64,000 bases of DNA, taken from NCBI RefSeq assembly GCF_009734425.1, contig NZ_CP046455.1, positions 744,001-808,000 on the forward strand, written 5' to 3'. Positions 18,090 to 31,881 of this stretch are shown here, piece by piece. Source of the stretch: Corynebacterium occultum. GTDB taxonomy: Bacteria > Actinomycetota > Actinomycetes > Mycobacteriales > Mycobacteriaceae. Under the pieces are notes generated by a model. That model had not been told where the DNA came from and made no database searches. It was given only the letters and a program-made list of their open reading frames with translations. The first letter of the stretch is position 1; every line of letters begins with the position of its first letter. Position numbers and translations under genes: made by a program.

Positions 18090-18108
18090 TAAACGTAACC
18101 TAACCTCA
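18090..18108. promoter_or_regulatory. DtxR-like iron box 1
   Basis: TAAACGTAACCTAACCTCA aligns with TTAGGTTAGCCTAACCTAA at 13 of 19 positions, and the right half (CCTAACCT) is intact. It lies 59 bp upstream of the binding-protein start. DtxR with iron is expected to repress. Confidence 0.5.
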
Positions 18109-18126
18109 CTAAAACAACATGCCTGG

Positions 18127-18142
18127 GGCTCCTCGGGGAGCC
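18127..18142 (+). other. Small hairpin in the 5' leader of the siderophore-binding gene
   Basis: GGCTCC TCGG GGAGCC forms a perfect 6-bp stem with a tetraloop, 24 bases before the start codon. No T run follows, so it is not a terminator; it may stabilise the mRNA. Confidence 0.4.
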
Positions 18143-18166
18143 TTCAGTGCATTGAAAAAGGATGTC

Positions 18167-19177
18167 ATGGCGCACACTCGTTTCAAGCTGGTTTCCCTCG
18201 TCACCGCCGCTGCACTGGCACTGGCAAGCTGCTCCTCCACCGAGGAGAGCACTGAGGCAGATAACACCACCGCCGCCGCTGAGACCAGCACCCTGAGCGT
18301 CGAAGACAACCACGGCACCGTTGAGGTTCCGCAGCCGGCCACCGCCGTCGCCGCGACCGATAACCGCGCCTTCGAGCTGCTGGACCGTTGGGGTGTCGAT
18401 CTGGTTGCCGCTCCGGTGGCTCTGGTTCCCTTCACCGTGAGCGGCTACAAGGAAGATGAGTCCATCGCCGACATGGGTTCCCACCGTGAGCCCAACCTGG
18501 AGGCCCTGACCGCCGCGCAGCCGGACCTGATCATCAACGGTCAGCGTTTCGCCCAGTATTACGATGACATCTCCACCCTGAACCCGGATGCCGCCATCGT
18601 CGAGCTGGACCCCCGCGACGATGAGGCCCTGGACCGGGAGCTGATCCGTCAGGCTGAGGCTCTCGGTGAGATCTTCGGCGAGGAAGAGGACGCAGCTGTG
18701 CTGGTCGGGGAGTTCGAGGATGCCCTTGAGCGTGCCAAGACCGCCTACCAGGCAATCTCCGACAAGACCGTCATGGCCGTCAACGTCTCCGGTGGCAACA
18801 TCGGCTACATCGCCCCCTCCGTCGGCCGCACCTACGGCCCGATCTTCGATCTGGTCGGCCTGACCCCGGCCCTGGAGGTCGACAGCGCCTCCGACGATCA
18901 CGAGGGTGATGACATCAACGTCGAGGCAATCGCCCAGTCCAACCCGGACATCCTGCTGGTCCTGGACCGTGATGGCGGCACCAACACCCGCGATGAGGCC
19001 GAGTACGTCGCGGCTGAGAATGTCATCTCCGAGAATGAGGCGCTCTCCAACGTCGCCGCCATCCAGGATGACGTGGTGTACTACGCTCCGGCTGACACCT
19101 ACACCAACGAGAACATCATCACCTACACCGAAATCCTCAACGGTCTGGCCGATCTCTTCGAAGGTGCGGCTAAGTAA
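18167..19177 (+). CDS. Iron-siderophore ABC transporter substrate-binding lipoprotein
   Basis: The 336-aa lipoprotein has a signal peptide ending in a lipobox (ALALASC, cysteine at about residue 21), a Ser/Glu/Thr linker and a type III periplasmic-binding (FepB/FhuD-like) domain. NHGTVEVP leads into the domain and PDLIINGQRFAQYYDD and NPDILLVLDRDGG are typical strands. It captures a ferric siderophore and passes it to the permease pair encoded downstream. ATG 18167 has AAAGGA upstream. A DtxR-like box lies in the promoter. A terminator hairpin at 19232 separates it partly from the permease genes. Confidence 0.88.
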   Translation: MAHTRFKLVSLVTAAALALASCSSTEESTEADNTTAAAETSTLSVEDNHGTVEVPQPATAVAATDNRAFELLDRWGVDLVAAPVALVPFTVSGYKEDESIADMGSHREPNLEALTAAQPDLIINGQRFAQYYDDISTLNPDAAIVELDPRDDEALDRELIRQAEALGEIFGEEEDAAVLVGEFEDALERAKTAYQAISDKTVMAVNVSGGNIGYIAPSVGRTYGPIFDLVGLTPALEVDSASDDHEGDDINVEAIAQSNPDILLVLDRDGGTNTRDEAEYVAAENVISENEALSNVAAIQDDVVYYAPADTYTNENIITYTEILNGLADLFEGAAK

Positions 19178-19231
19178 GTAGGACGAAGGATTCCCCTCGG
19201 GGGAACCTGGGTGCTTCCTGCTGAATTCGGG

Positions 19232-19266
19232 AGGCTGTCTCGTTCCATCGAGACAGCCTTCTTTTC
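19232..19266 (+). terminator. Terminator after the siderophore-binding gene
   Basis: GGCTGTCTCG and CGAGACAGCC pair around TTCCAT and are followed by TTCTTTT. The stem is 10 bp. Confidence 0.8.
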
Positions 19267-19292
19267 CATTTAAAGCACCATCTATCATTAGT

Positions 19293-19311
19293 TGTGGTTA
19301 GCCAAACTTAA
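19293..19311. promoter_or_regulatory. DtxR-like iron box 2
   Basis: TGTGGTTAGCCAAACTTAA matches TTAGGTTAGCCTAACCTAA at 15 of 19 positions, including GGTTAGCC. It lies between the terminator and the permease genes, so those genes probably have their own iron-controlled promoter. Confidence 0.6.
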
Positions 19312-19396
19312 AATCCGAGTGCCACAGTAGAAATCAAGGTATTCCGCATGTTCAACGCCAATCGGCGTGCCGAGACCAGAAGGAGGGTGTGAGTCA

Positions 19397-20416
19397 ATGT
19401 CCACCGCTTCTGCTGCGTCACCCCGGCCAGCGCAAGAAATTCCGAATGAGCAACGAGGACAGACTCGCGCCAAACTCTTCGACTGGAAATTGCTCCTCGG
19501 CATCCTGGCTGTCGCAGGATTGCTCTTCATCTCCCTCTTCACCGGTCAATATGACATCTTCGGTGGTGAGGACGGCACCCTGATGTTTGAGGCGGTGCGT
19601 ATCCCGCGCACCATCTCTCTGGTGCTGGCGGGCGCGGCCATGGCGATGTCCGGCCTGGTTATGCAGCTGCTCACCCAGAACCGCTTCGTGGAACCATCCA
19701 CCACCGGCACCACGGAATGGGCGGGCCTGGGCCTGCTCTTCGTGATGTACTTCGTGCCGGCCGCCACCATCCTGGACCGGATGTTCGGTGCCGTGGTCTT
19801 CTCCTTCATCGGAACCATGGTCTTCTTCCTCTTCCTGCGCCGGGTGACCCTGAAGTCCTCACTGATCGTCCCGATCATCGGCATCATGCTCGGTGCGGTG
19901 GTCAGTTCCGTCTCGACCTTCTTCGCCCTGCAGACCGATATGCTCCAGCAGCTCGGTATCTGGTTCGCCGGTTCCTTCAATACGGTTTACCGCGGTCAGT
20001 ATGAGGTCCTGTGGATCGTGCTCATCGTCGTGATCGCGGTGTTCTTCTTCGCTGACCGCCTCACCGTGGCCGGAATGGGCGAGGAGATCGCCACCAATGT
20101 GGGCCTGAACTACAACCGCATGATCCTGATCGGCACCGGCCTGATCGCGATCGCCACCGGTGTGGTCACCGTGGTCGTCGGCAGTCTGCCTTTCCTGGGG
20201 CTGATCGTGCCCAATATCGTCTCGATGTTTCGTGGCGATGACCTACGCTCCAACCTGCCCTGGGTCTGTCTGGCAGGCATTGCGGTGGTCACCCTCTGTG
20301 ACATCATCGCCCGCCTGATCATCGCCCCCTTCGAGGTTCCGGTGTCGGTGGTTCTCGGCATCATCGGTGCCGTGGTCTTCGTCTATCTGATCGTGAGGCG
20401 GCGTGACCGTGGCTGA
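19397..20416 (+). CDS. Iron-siderophore ABC transporter permease (FecCD family), subunit 1
   Basis: The 339-aa FecCD-type permease has about nine hydrophobic segments. Diagnostic stretches are RIPRTISLVLAGAAMAMSGL at the start of the core and PFLGLIVPNIVSMFRGDD near the end, where the EAA-like loop contacts the ATPase. ATG 19397 follows AGGAGG by 10 bases. It overlaps the second permease gene by 14 bp, so the subunits are likely translationally coupled. Confidence 0.88.
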   Translation: MSTASAASPRPAQEIPNEQRGQTRAKLFDWKLLLGILAVAGLLFISLFTGQYDIFGGEDGTLMFEAVRIPRTISLVLAGAAMAMSGLVMQLLTQNRFVEPSTTGTTEWAGLGLLFVMYFVPAATILDRMFGAVVFSFIGTMVFFLFLRRVTLKSSLIVPIIGIMLGAVVSSVSTFFALQTDMLQQLGIWFAGSFNTVYRGQYEVLWIVLIVVIAVFFFADRLTVAGMGEEIATNVGLNYNRMILIGTGLIAIATGVVTVVVGSLPFLGLIVPNIVSMFRGDDLRSNLPWVCLAGIAVVTLCDIIARLIIAPFEVPVSVVLGIIGAVVFVYLIVRRRDRG

Positions 20417-21470
20417 TAACTCGGAAAAAACGCTTATCGACGCCGCGGAGCGCCGCACCGTCCCACGGCCCCGCAGCGCAGGTGCCTTCCAGGGCACCAA
20501 GGCGCGACGTAGGTACTGGATCATCCTCGGTGCGATGATCCTTGCCGCTGTGGTCTTCACCTGGGGTCTGATCTGGTGGGATAACCCGATGCCGGTGGGG
20601 CACCCCGGTTTTGTGCTGATCGCGGAACGACGGATGGAGTCCGTCTTCGTCATGGCGATCGTCGCGGTCTGTCAGGCGCTGGCGACCGTCTCCTTCCAGA
20701 CCGTGACCAATAACCGCATCATCACTCCTTCGATCATGGGTTTTGAGGCGCTCTACACGGTCATCCACACCACCACGGTCTTTCTTTTCGGTGCCACTGC
20801 ACTGCTGGCCACCCGTAACCTGGAGATGTTCCTCGGCCAGATGGCGGTCATGGTGCTGTTGAGCCTGGCGCTCTACTCCTGGCTGCTGACCGGCAAGCGT
20901 GGCAACATGCACGCGATGCTGCTGGTCGGCATCGTCATCGGCGGCGGACTGGGTTCTCTCTCCACCTTCATGCAGCGTGCCCTGACACCCTCCGAATTCG
21001 ATGTGCTCTCCGCACGTCTCTTCGGATCCGTCAACAATGCCGAGACCGAGTACTTTCCGATCGCCATCCCGCTGGTTCTCATCGCCGGCGTGCTGCTGGT
21101 GCTGAACTCCCGGAACCTCAATGTGGTTTCCCTGGGTCGGGACACCACCACCAACCTGGGAATGAACCACCGTCGGAACTCGATCTACACCCTGATCCTG
21201 GTGTCGGTCCTCATGGCGGTTTCCACCTCCCTGGTCGGGCCGATGACCTTCCTCGGATTCTTGGTGGCCACCCTGGCCTATCAGTTCGCGGACACCTATG
21301 ATCACCGCTATATCTTCCCGATGGCCGTGCTGCTCGGTTTCGTGGTGCTCACCGGCTCCTACTTCATCATGAACCACATCTTCAATGCGCAGGGCGTTGT
21401 CTCGATCATCATCGAGCTGATCGGTGGCTCTGTGTTCCTCATCGTCATTCTCAGAAAGGGCCGACTGTGA
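20403..21470 (+). CDS. Iron-siderophore ABC transporter permease (FecCD family), subunit 2
   Basis: The 355-aa partner permease has the FecCD layout: a 45-residue charged N-terminus, then multiple helices, with GPMTFLGFLVATLAYQFADT as the conserved loop. The start is taken as GTG 20403 (GTG 20409 is also possible). It overlaps the first permease at its 5' end and the ATPase at its 3' end (GTGA), a compact operon. Confidence 0.87.
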   Translation: MTVADNSEKTLIDAAERRTVPRPRSAGAFQGTKARRRYWIILGAMILAAVVFTWGLIWWDNPMPVGHPGFVLIAERRMESVFVMAIVAVCQALATVSFQTVTNNRIITPSIMGFEALYTVIHTTTVFLFGATALLATRNLEMFLGQMAVMVLLSLALYSWLLTGKRGNMHAMLLVGIVIGGGLGSLSTFMQRALTPSEFDVLSARLFGSVNNAETEYFPIAIPLVLIAGVLLVLNSRNLNVVSLGRDTTTNLGMNHRRNSIYTLILVSVLMAVSTSLVGPMTFLGFLVATLAYQFADTYDHRYIFPMAVLLGFVVLTGSYFIMNHIFNAQGVVSIIIELIGGSVFLIVILRKGRL

Positions 21471-22222
21471 TCACGCTAAAGAACGTCAAGAAGGACTACT
21501 CCAGCTCAGTCAAGATCGGCCCGGTGAACCTGGAGATCCCCTCCGGCGGACTCACTGCCCTGGTCGGACCCAATGGTGCCGGCAAGTCGACCCTGCTCAC
21601 CATGGTGGGCCGACTGCTGGGAATGGACGAAGGCGAGATCAAGGTCGGTCAGTACGATGTTTCCTCCACCAGCTCCAAGGACCTGGCGAAGATCATCTCC
21701 ATTCTCCGGCAGGAGAATCACTTCGTCACCAAGCTGACGGTTCGCCAGCTGGTGGGCTTCGGCCGTTTCCCCTACAGCAAGGGACGTCTGAATAAGGAAG
21801 ACGAGGAGATCATCTCCCGCTACATCGACTTCCTGAACCTGACTGAGCTGGAGAACCGCTATCTTGATCAGCTCTCCGGTGGTCAGCGTCAGCGCGCCTA
21901 CGTAGCCATGGTTCTCTGCCAGGAAACCGAATACGTTCTCCTCGATGAGCCACTCAACAACCTTGACATCGCCCACTCGGTGGAGATGATGAAACATCTT
22001 GAGCATGCCGCCCGGGAATTCGGCCGCACCATCATCGTGGTTCTCCACGACATTAACTTTGCCGCCCGCTACGCCGACTACATCATCGCGATCAAGTACG
22101 GAAAGCTGGAGAAGATGGGAACTCCGGAAGAGATCATGCAGGATGAGATCCTCAGCGAGATCTTCAATACTCCCATTCAGGTGATTGATGGGCCGCACGG
22201 AAAGATCGCGGCTTATCACTAG
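21467..22222 (+). CDS. Iron-siderophore ABC transporter ATP-binding protein
   Basis: The 251-aa ATPase has Walker A GPNGAGKST, signature LSGGQRQRAYVAM, Walker B YVLLDEPLNNLD and the switch histidine in VVLHDINFA. It is a FepC/FecE-type ATPase powering the two permeases. GTG 21467 overlaps the permease stop by 4 bp. A terminator follows 10 bp after the stop. Confidence 0.92.
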   Translation: MITLKNVKKDYSSSVKIGPVNLEIPSGGLTALVGPNGAGKSTLLTMVGRLLGMDEGEIKVGQYDVSSTSSKDLAKIISILRQENHFVTKLTVRQLVGFGRFPYSKGRLNKEDEEIISRYIDFLNLTELENRYLDQLSGGQRQRAYVAMVLCQETEYVLLDEPLNNLDIAHSVEMMKHLEHAAREFGRTIIVVLHDINFAARYADYIIAIKYGKLEKMGTPEEIMQDEILSEIFNTPIQVIDGPHGKIAAYH

Positions 22223-22231
22223 AGAATGAAC

Positions 22232-22268
22232 AACGGCTGCCACTTCCCCAGGGAAGTGGCAGCCGTTT
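22232..22268 (+). terminator. Terminator of the siderophore ABC operon
   Basis: AACGGCTGCCACTTCCC and GGGAAGTGGCAGCCGTT form a 17-bp stem with a 2-base loop, ending in TTT. Confidence 0.85.
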
Positions 22269-22449
22269 AATGCTTTCCAGGCCTTCGAAAGGCCGAAGAT
22301 GAACTTCCAGGTTCGCTTCGGTGTGGATGAGGAATCGTCTATACCTGGCGTGACCTGGTGATTTGTGGGAAATTGGGAAGGTATGTAGATTAATGCCCTG
22401 TCGCCGCAACGAGGTGTTACACCGAGTTGAAGCGAAGATGAACCCGAAG

Positions 22450-22479
22450 TTGACATTCTCTGAATGTCGGGAGTAGGGT
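22450..22479 (+). promoter_or_regulatory. rrn operon promoter candidate
   Basis: TTGACA (22450-22455) and TAGGGT (22474-22479) are spaced by 18 bp in the 630-bp leader upstream of 16S. No protein gene is supported in 22269-22897; the rest is GT-rich rrn leader. Confidence 0.5.
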
Positions 22480-22539
22480 TGCAATTCAGCCGCAGAAACA
22501 CCTGCCCCATGATAATGGGTGTGAGTGCTGTGTGTGAAT

Positions 22540-22562
22540 GTTGTGTGAGAACTCAATAGTGT
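22540..22562 (+). promoter_or_regulatory. rrn leader motif shared with the 16S-23S spacer
   Basis: The stretch with TTGTGTGAGAACTCAATAGTG has a near copy at 24682-24704 (TTGTGTGAGAACTGTATAGTG) before 23S. Such paired elements in rrn leaders and spacers are typical of antitermination or processing signals; the role here is inferred. Confidence 0.5.
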
Positions 22563-22897
22563 GCCATTTTATTTTTTGTTTGTCGTGGCCTGCCTGCATC
22601 CGGTTTGGGTGTGGTGGGTCGGGTCATACCGGGTGTGAGAGATCGTTGCTTGCACTGTAAATCATGGGCCGCATCTTTCGGGGTGGGGTCAGTCGGTATG
22701 GTTGACTAAGTTTTTATGTCGGATCCCCGTTTGTTTTTCCCCGTCAGGGAAGGGGGGGTCTGATGGTTGATCAGTAATTTTTTGGATGAATTGCCAGTGG
22801 CCTGTTCCTCTTTGTGGGGGGTGGGTCGTGGTTTGTTTGTCAGGTTGTCGGGCTTTTCAGTCTGATTGATCGGCGTCCTTCGGGGTGTTGGTTGTCT

Positions 22898-27846
<4,949 letters not shown>

Positions 27847-27990
27847 TATCTGCTGGCCCTTGGGGTTGGTGGTTGTGCGTAACTTGTAACGAGTGATCTT
27901 GAGGGTTGCTTCGCGTCCACTGTGCAGTGTCTGACACGACACGCATCCCCCTGTGTGGTGGGGTGTGGTTGGTTCGTGTTGTTTGAGTGT

Positions 27991-28107
27991 GTTGGTGGTT
28001 TATTGCGGCGGGGTCACGCCCGGTCCCTTTCCGAACCCGGAAGCTAAGCCCGTTCGCGCTGATGGTACTGCACCTGGGAGGGTGTGGGAGAGTAGGTCGC
28101 TGCCAAC
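27991..28107 (+). rRNA. rrf: 5S ribosomal RNA
   Basis: About 117 nt. Conserved core CCGAACCCGGAAGCTAAGCC with terminal helix GTTGGTGG...CTGCCAAC. It follows 23S after 144 bp. Confidence 0.93.
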
Positions 28108-28132
28108 CTTTAACTTCATGCAAGAAAAAACA

Positions 28133-28190
28133 AGGGGTAGGCCCCGGGAAGAGAACATGGTTTCTCTTCCCGGGGCCTACCTCTTTTTTC
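28133..28190 (+). terminator. rrn operon terminator
   Basis: GGTAGGCCCCGGGAAGAGAA pairs with TTCTCTTCCCGGGGCCTACC, a perfect stem of about 20 bp, followed by TCTTTTTT. Confidence 0.9.
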
Positions 28191-28248
28191 GTATCCCACA
28201 AAAACCTGGGACAGCCCCACTGGGGGAGTGCAGCCAACCCAGGAAAAC

Positions 28249-29415
28249 CTAGGAGCCCAGGGCTTCTCGCAGTCGCTTTGCGGCCTCAGCCATGGTGGCC
28301 GGCTGTTTGCAGAAGGCGAAGCGGACTTTCGTCTGCCAGAGCTCAGGATAGTCAGTGAACACCTGGACGGGGATGGCTGCCACACCGGCCTTCTCGGGCA
28401 GCTGGAGACAGAACTCCACCCCGTCCTCATAACCCAGGGGAGAGATATCTGCGATGAGAAAATAGGTGCCCTGGCTTGCTGCCACCTCGAAACCGACCTC
28501 CAGCAGCACCTCCCTCAACAGATCCCTTTCTCGCTGCAGCCCGCTGACCATCTCGGTGACCCAACTTTCCTCGGCATCCAGGGCATGCGCCACGGCCGCC
28601 TGGAAAGGAGTGGCACCCACATAGGACATAAACTGCTTGGCCTTGAGGACGGCGTCGAGAAGCGGGGCGGGGGCCAACGCCCAACCGGTCTTCCATCCGG
28701 TGGCGTTGAAGGTCTTGGCGGCCGAGGAGACGGTGACGGTGCGTTCCCGCATGCCCGGCAGCATCGCCATGGCGGTGTGGGTGGAAGCATCGAAGGTGAG
28801 GTACTCATAGACCTCATCGGAAAGCAGCAGGAGATCATGCTCGACCACCACCTCGGCCAGCTCCGCCAGGTCTGCTGCCCCGAAGACCGAGCCGGTGGGG
28901 TTATGGGGGCTGTTCAGGATGATCATCGAGGTCTTTTCGGTGATCGCGGAACGGATAGCCGCGATATCCGGGGCCCAGCTGTTGCCGCTGGTTTTCAACG
29001 GGACGGGGATGCGCACGGCGTCGGCAAGCGCGATGGCTGCGGCGTAGGCATCATAGTAGGGCTCCAGGAGGATCACCTCGGACCCCGGTTCCACCAGCCC
29101 GAGGACAGTAGCGGTGATCGCCTCAGTGGCTCCCACGGTCACCAGGACCTCGCTGGCGGGATCATAGTCGATACCGTAGCGGCGGGAGCGCTGCCGGGCG
29201 ATGGCCTCACGGAGCCGGGATTCTCCCCGACCGGGGCCGTACTGGTTACTGCCCGCCCGGATCTGCGCCACGGCGGTGTCAAGCATGGAAGAAGGGCCAT
29301 CAGAGTCAGGGAATCCCTGCCCCAGGTTGATGGCCCGGTGTGCCACGGCCCTTGCGGTCATCGTGGCGAAGATGGTTTCAGTAAAGGGCTGGAGGCGTTT
29401 GACTACCTGATTCAT
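28249..29415 (-). CDS. Class I/II pyridoxal-phosphate aminotransferase (DapC-like)
   Basis: The 388-aa fold-type I aminotransferase has NLGQGFPDSDGP near the N-terminus, NSPHNPTGSVFG, SDEVYEYLTFD, the PLP lysine in SSAAKTFNATGWKTGW and the terminal arginine in VRFAFCK. It strongly resembles the mycobacterial Rv0858c protein, annotated as N-succinyldiaminopimelate aminotransferase (lysine/DAP pathway). Methionine or kynurenine aminotransferases are similar, so the substrate is uncertain. It is the last gene of a leftward operon with the DUF3239 and XPB genes, 24 bp downstream of DUF3239. Confidence 0.8.
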   Translation of the reverse strand: MNQVVKRLQPFTETIFATMTARAVAHRAINLGQGFPDSDGPSSMLDTAVAQIRAGSNQYGPGRGESRLREAIARQRSRRYGIDYDPASEVLVTVGATEAITATVLGLVEPGSEVILLEPYYDAYAAAIALADAVRIPVPLKTSGNSWAPDIAAIRSAITEKTSMIILNSPHNPTGSVFGAADLAELAEVVVEHDLLLLSDEVYEYLTFDASTHTAMAMLPGMRERTVTVSSAAKTFNATGWKTGWALAPAPLLDAVLKAKQFMSYVGATPFQAAVAHALDAEESWVTEMVSGLQRERDLLREVLLEVGFEVAASQGTYFLIADISPLGYEDGVEFCLQLPEKAGVAAIPVQVFTDYPELWQTKVRFAFCKQPATMAEAAKRLREALGS

Positions 29416-29439
29416 AACCCCCGAGCTTAGAGGAAAACC

Positions 29440-30081
29440 CTAGAGCACCAGCATGTTGTAGCGGGTTCCCTTGACCTCTTCATAACGGTTGCGGTGCTTC
29501 TCCAGAAGTACCCACTGTTCATGGGGGATGGACTTGCGGGCCTCGTTGACCACATCCTTGTCCTTGGTTCCCCAGGTGATCGGCATGGGCAGAATCTGCA
29601 GCCAGTGGTGGGGATCCTTGGTGGCACGCTGACCATGGACAGCGGCCACGGGCACCTGGGTGCCCACCTTGTTCTGGTGCACTCCGGTGCGGTTGATGGT
29701 GCGCAGCGCCAGCCCCCACCGCGGCGGGATCTGGGGATCCACGTTGGTGTTGACCAGGGCCATGATCACCGCATCCCGGGCGTTGGCCTCCACGATGATG
29801 GCCGGGGCCAGGGGATAACGGTCGTAGAGCTCCTGGGGGCTGCCCATCTTCTGCGGTGCCACGAAGGTCACCCCGAGGAAGATCAGGGCCAGCACGGCGA
29901 AGACCAGGCCACTGATCCAACCCCAGGCGGCACCATCGGCCAACCACCACATGACCCCACCAAAAACCAGCAGCACCAGTGAGAAGATGCTGCCGGAGAG
30001 TTTGAAGCGGTTGTTGTCCCGCAGCATCTCATTGTTTTCCTTGGCGTAGGCCTCATCGACCTCGAACTTGAATACCTTCAC
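29440..30081 (-). CDS. DUF3239 membrane protein
   Basis: The 213-aa protein has two adjacent membrane helices at about residues 28-72 (SIFSLVLLVFGGVMWW, then WISGLVFAVLALIFLGVTFV), followed by a soluble domain of about 140 residues (RYPLAPAIIVEANARDAVIM, WGLALRTINRTGVHQNKVGT). It matches the corynebacterial DUF3239 family of unknown function. It overlaps the XPB gene end by 4 bp (ATGA), so translation is probably coupled. Confidence 0.78.
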   Translation of the reverse strand: MKVFKFEVDEAYAKENNEMLRDNNRFKLSGSIFSLVLLVFGGVMWWLADGAAWGWISGLVFAVLALIFLGVTFVAPQKMGSPQELYDRYPLAPAIIVEANARDAVIMALVNTNVDPQIPPRWGLALRTINRTGVHQNKVGTQVPVAAVHGQRATKDPHHWLQILPMPITWGTKDKDVVNEARKSIPHEQWVLLEKHRNRYEEVKGTRYNMLVL

Positions 30082-31805
30082 TGGAGTTCTTCCTCAGCTG
30101 CATCAGCTGCGTCGTTGTTTTCACTGATCTGTGTGTCCTCGGCCGGCAGGGGAGGAACCACCAGGTCCTCGGCGTCGAGGATGCGGTAGGCATAACCCTG
30201 CTCGGCGAGGAACCGCTGGCGGTGGGCGGCGTACTCCGCGTCCAGGCTGTCCCGGCTGACCACGGAGTAGAAGTGGGCCTCCCCACCATCGGCCTTGGGG
30301 CGGAGGAGACGACCCAGACGCTGGGCTTCCTCCTGTCGGGAACCAAAGGTACCCGAGACCTGGATCGCCACGGCGGCCTCGGGCAGGTCGATGGAGAAAT
30401 TCGCCACCTTGCTGACCACCAGCACCGAGACTTCCCCGGAACGGAATTTATCGAAGAGTTCCTGGCGTTTCTTATTGGAGGTCTTGCCCTCAATCACCGG
30501 CGCCTGGAAACGGGCCGAAAGTTCCTCCAGCTGATCCAGGTAGGCACCGATGATCAGGGTGGGCTGCCCGGGATGTTGTGCCAGGAGCTTCTCCACCACC
30601 CTCAGCTTCGAACCCGCACAGGCCGCCAGGCGGTAGCGGTCCGCACTTTCCGCGGTGGCATAGACCATCCGCTCCGATTCGCTCATCGTGGTGCGGACCT
30701 CCACGCATTCCGCGGTGGCGATGAAACCCTGGGCCTCAATGTCCTTCCAGGGGGCATCATAACGTTTCGGCCCGATCAGCGAGAAGACATCACCCTCCCG
30801 ACCGTCCTCCCGCACCAGGGTGGCGGTCAGTCCCAGGCGACGCCGGGACTGCAGGTCGGAGGTCATCCGGAACACCGGGGCGGGCAGGAGGTGCACCTCG
30901 TCGTAGATGATCAGGCCCCAGTCGCGGGAGTCGAAGAGCTCCAGTGCCCGGTACTCACCCTTGGTTTTGCGGGTGACCACCTGATAGGTGGCAATTGTCA
31001 CCGGGCGGATCTCCTTCTTTTCGCCGGAGTACTCGCCGATCTCATCCTCGGTGAGCGTGGTGCGCTTGATCAGTTCATCCCGCCACTGTCGGCCGGCCAC
31101 CGTATTGGTCACCAGGATCAGGGTGGTGGCCTGGGCGCGAGCCATGGATGCCGCACCGACCATGGTTTTACCGGCACCGCAGGGCAGCACCACCACCCCG
31201 GAACCACCCTCCCAGAAAGAATCAGCGGCATAGCGCTGATAGTCACGCAGCTCCCAGTCCTCATTCTCGGTGGACAGGGCGATGGGGTGGGCTTCACCGT
31301 CGACATATCCGGCCAGGTCCTCCGCCGGCCAGCCCACCTTCAGCAGTTCCTGTTTCAACCGCCCCCGCTCAGAGGGGTGGACCAGGATGCTCTCGGGGTC
31401 GATCGGGGCGCCGAGCATCGGCTTGATCTTCTTGTGGCGCTGCAGTTCCGCCAGGATGGCGGGCTCCGCAGACTCCAGGAGCAGGCCGTGGGCGGGGTGC
31501 TTGTGCAGGCGGACCCGGCCATAGCGCGACATTGTCTCCGCGACGTCGATAAGCAGTGCCTGGGGCACCGGGAAGCGGGAGTAGCGTTCCAGCACATCCA
31601 CCACCTGCTCCGCATCATGCCCGGCGGCGCGGGCATTCCACAGCGCGAGCGGGGTGATGCGGTAGGTGTGGACATGCTCAGGTGCGCGCTCCAGCTCCGC
31701 GAAGGGGGCGAGCGCGGCGCGTGCGTCAGCGGCCAGGGCGTGGTCGATCTCAAGCAGCACGGTTTTGTCGGACTGGACGATCAGGGGGCCGTCACCGAAG
31801 CCCAA
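30078..31805 (-). CDS. XPB/Ssl2-type SF2 DNA repair helicase
   Basis: The 575-aa helicase has an N-terminal XPB damage-recognition-like region, then GAGKTMVGA (Walker A), YDEVHLLP (DEVH box), LTATLVRED (motif III), VVSKVANFSIDLPEA and SGTFGSRQEEAQRLGRLLRP (motif VI). Bacterial XPB proteins unwind DNA 3' to 5'. The TTG at 31805 is preferred: AAGGAGG lies 4 bases before it and the resulting start fits the mycobacterial homologue, whose sequence begins near DGPLIVQSDK. A GTG at 31841 is an alternative. It is in an operon with DUF3239 and the helicase-associated gene upstream (76-bp gap). Confidence 0.9.
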   Translation of the reverse strand: MGFGDGPLIVQSDKTVLLEIDHALAADARAALAPFAELERAPEHVHTYRITPLALWNARAAGHDAEQVVDVLERYSRFPVPQALLIDVAETMSRYGRVRLHKHPAHGLLLESAEPAILAELQRHKKIKPMLGAPIDPESILVHPSERGRLKQELLKVGWPAEDLAGYVDGEAHPIALSTENEDWELRDYQRYAADSFWEGGSGVVVLPCGAGKTMVGAASMARAQATTLILVTNTVAGRQWRDELIKRTTLTEDEIGEYSGEKKEIRPVTIATYQVVTRKTKGEYRALELFDSRDWGLIIYDEVHLLPAPVFRMTSDLQSRRRLGLTATLVREDGREGDVFSLIGPKRYDAPWKDIEAQGFIATAECVEVRTTMSESERMVYATAESADRYRLAACAGSKLRVVEKLLAQHPGQPTLIIGAYLDQLEELSARFQAPVIEGKTSNKKRQELFDKFRSGEVSVLVVSKVANFSIDLPEAAVAIQVSGTFGSRQEEAQRLGRLLRPKADGGEAHFYSVVSRDSLDAEYAAHRQRFLAEQGYAYRILDAEDLVVPPLPAEDTQISENNDAADAAEEELQ

Positions 31806-31881
31806 ATTTCCTCCTTGAAGGGGATCAGATGCCAAATGCACTCATTATGTCACTGACATGGGCCAAAGCGGAACCAGGTGT

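Noticed and set aside
30222..31856. 544-codon rightward frame opposite the XPB gene
   Set aside because: Antisense shadow of a helicase with all motifs intact.
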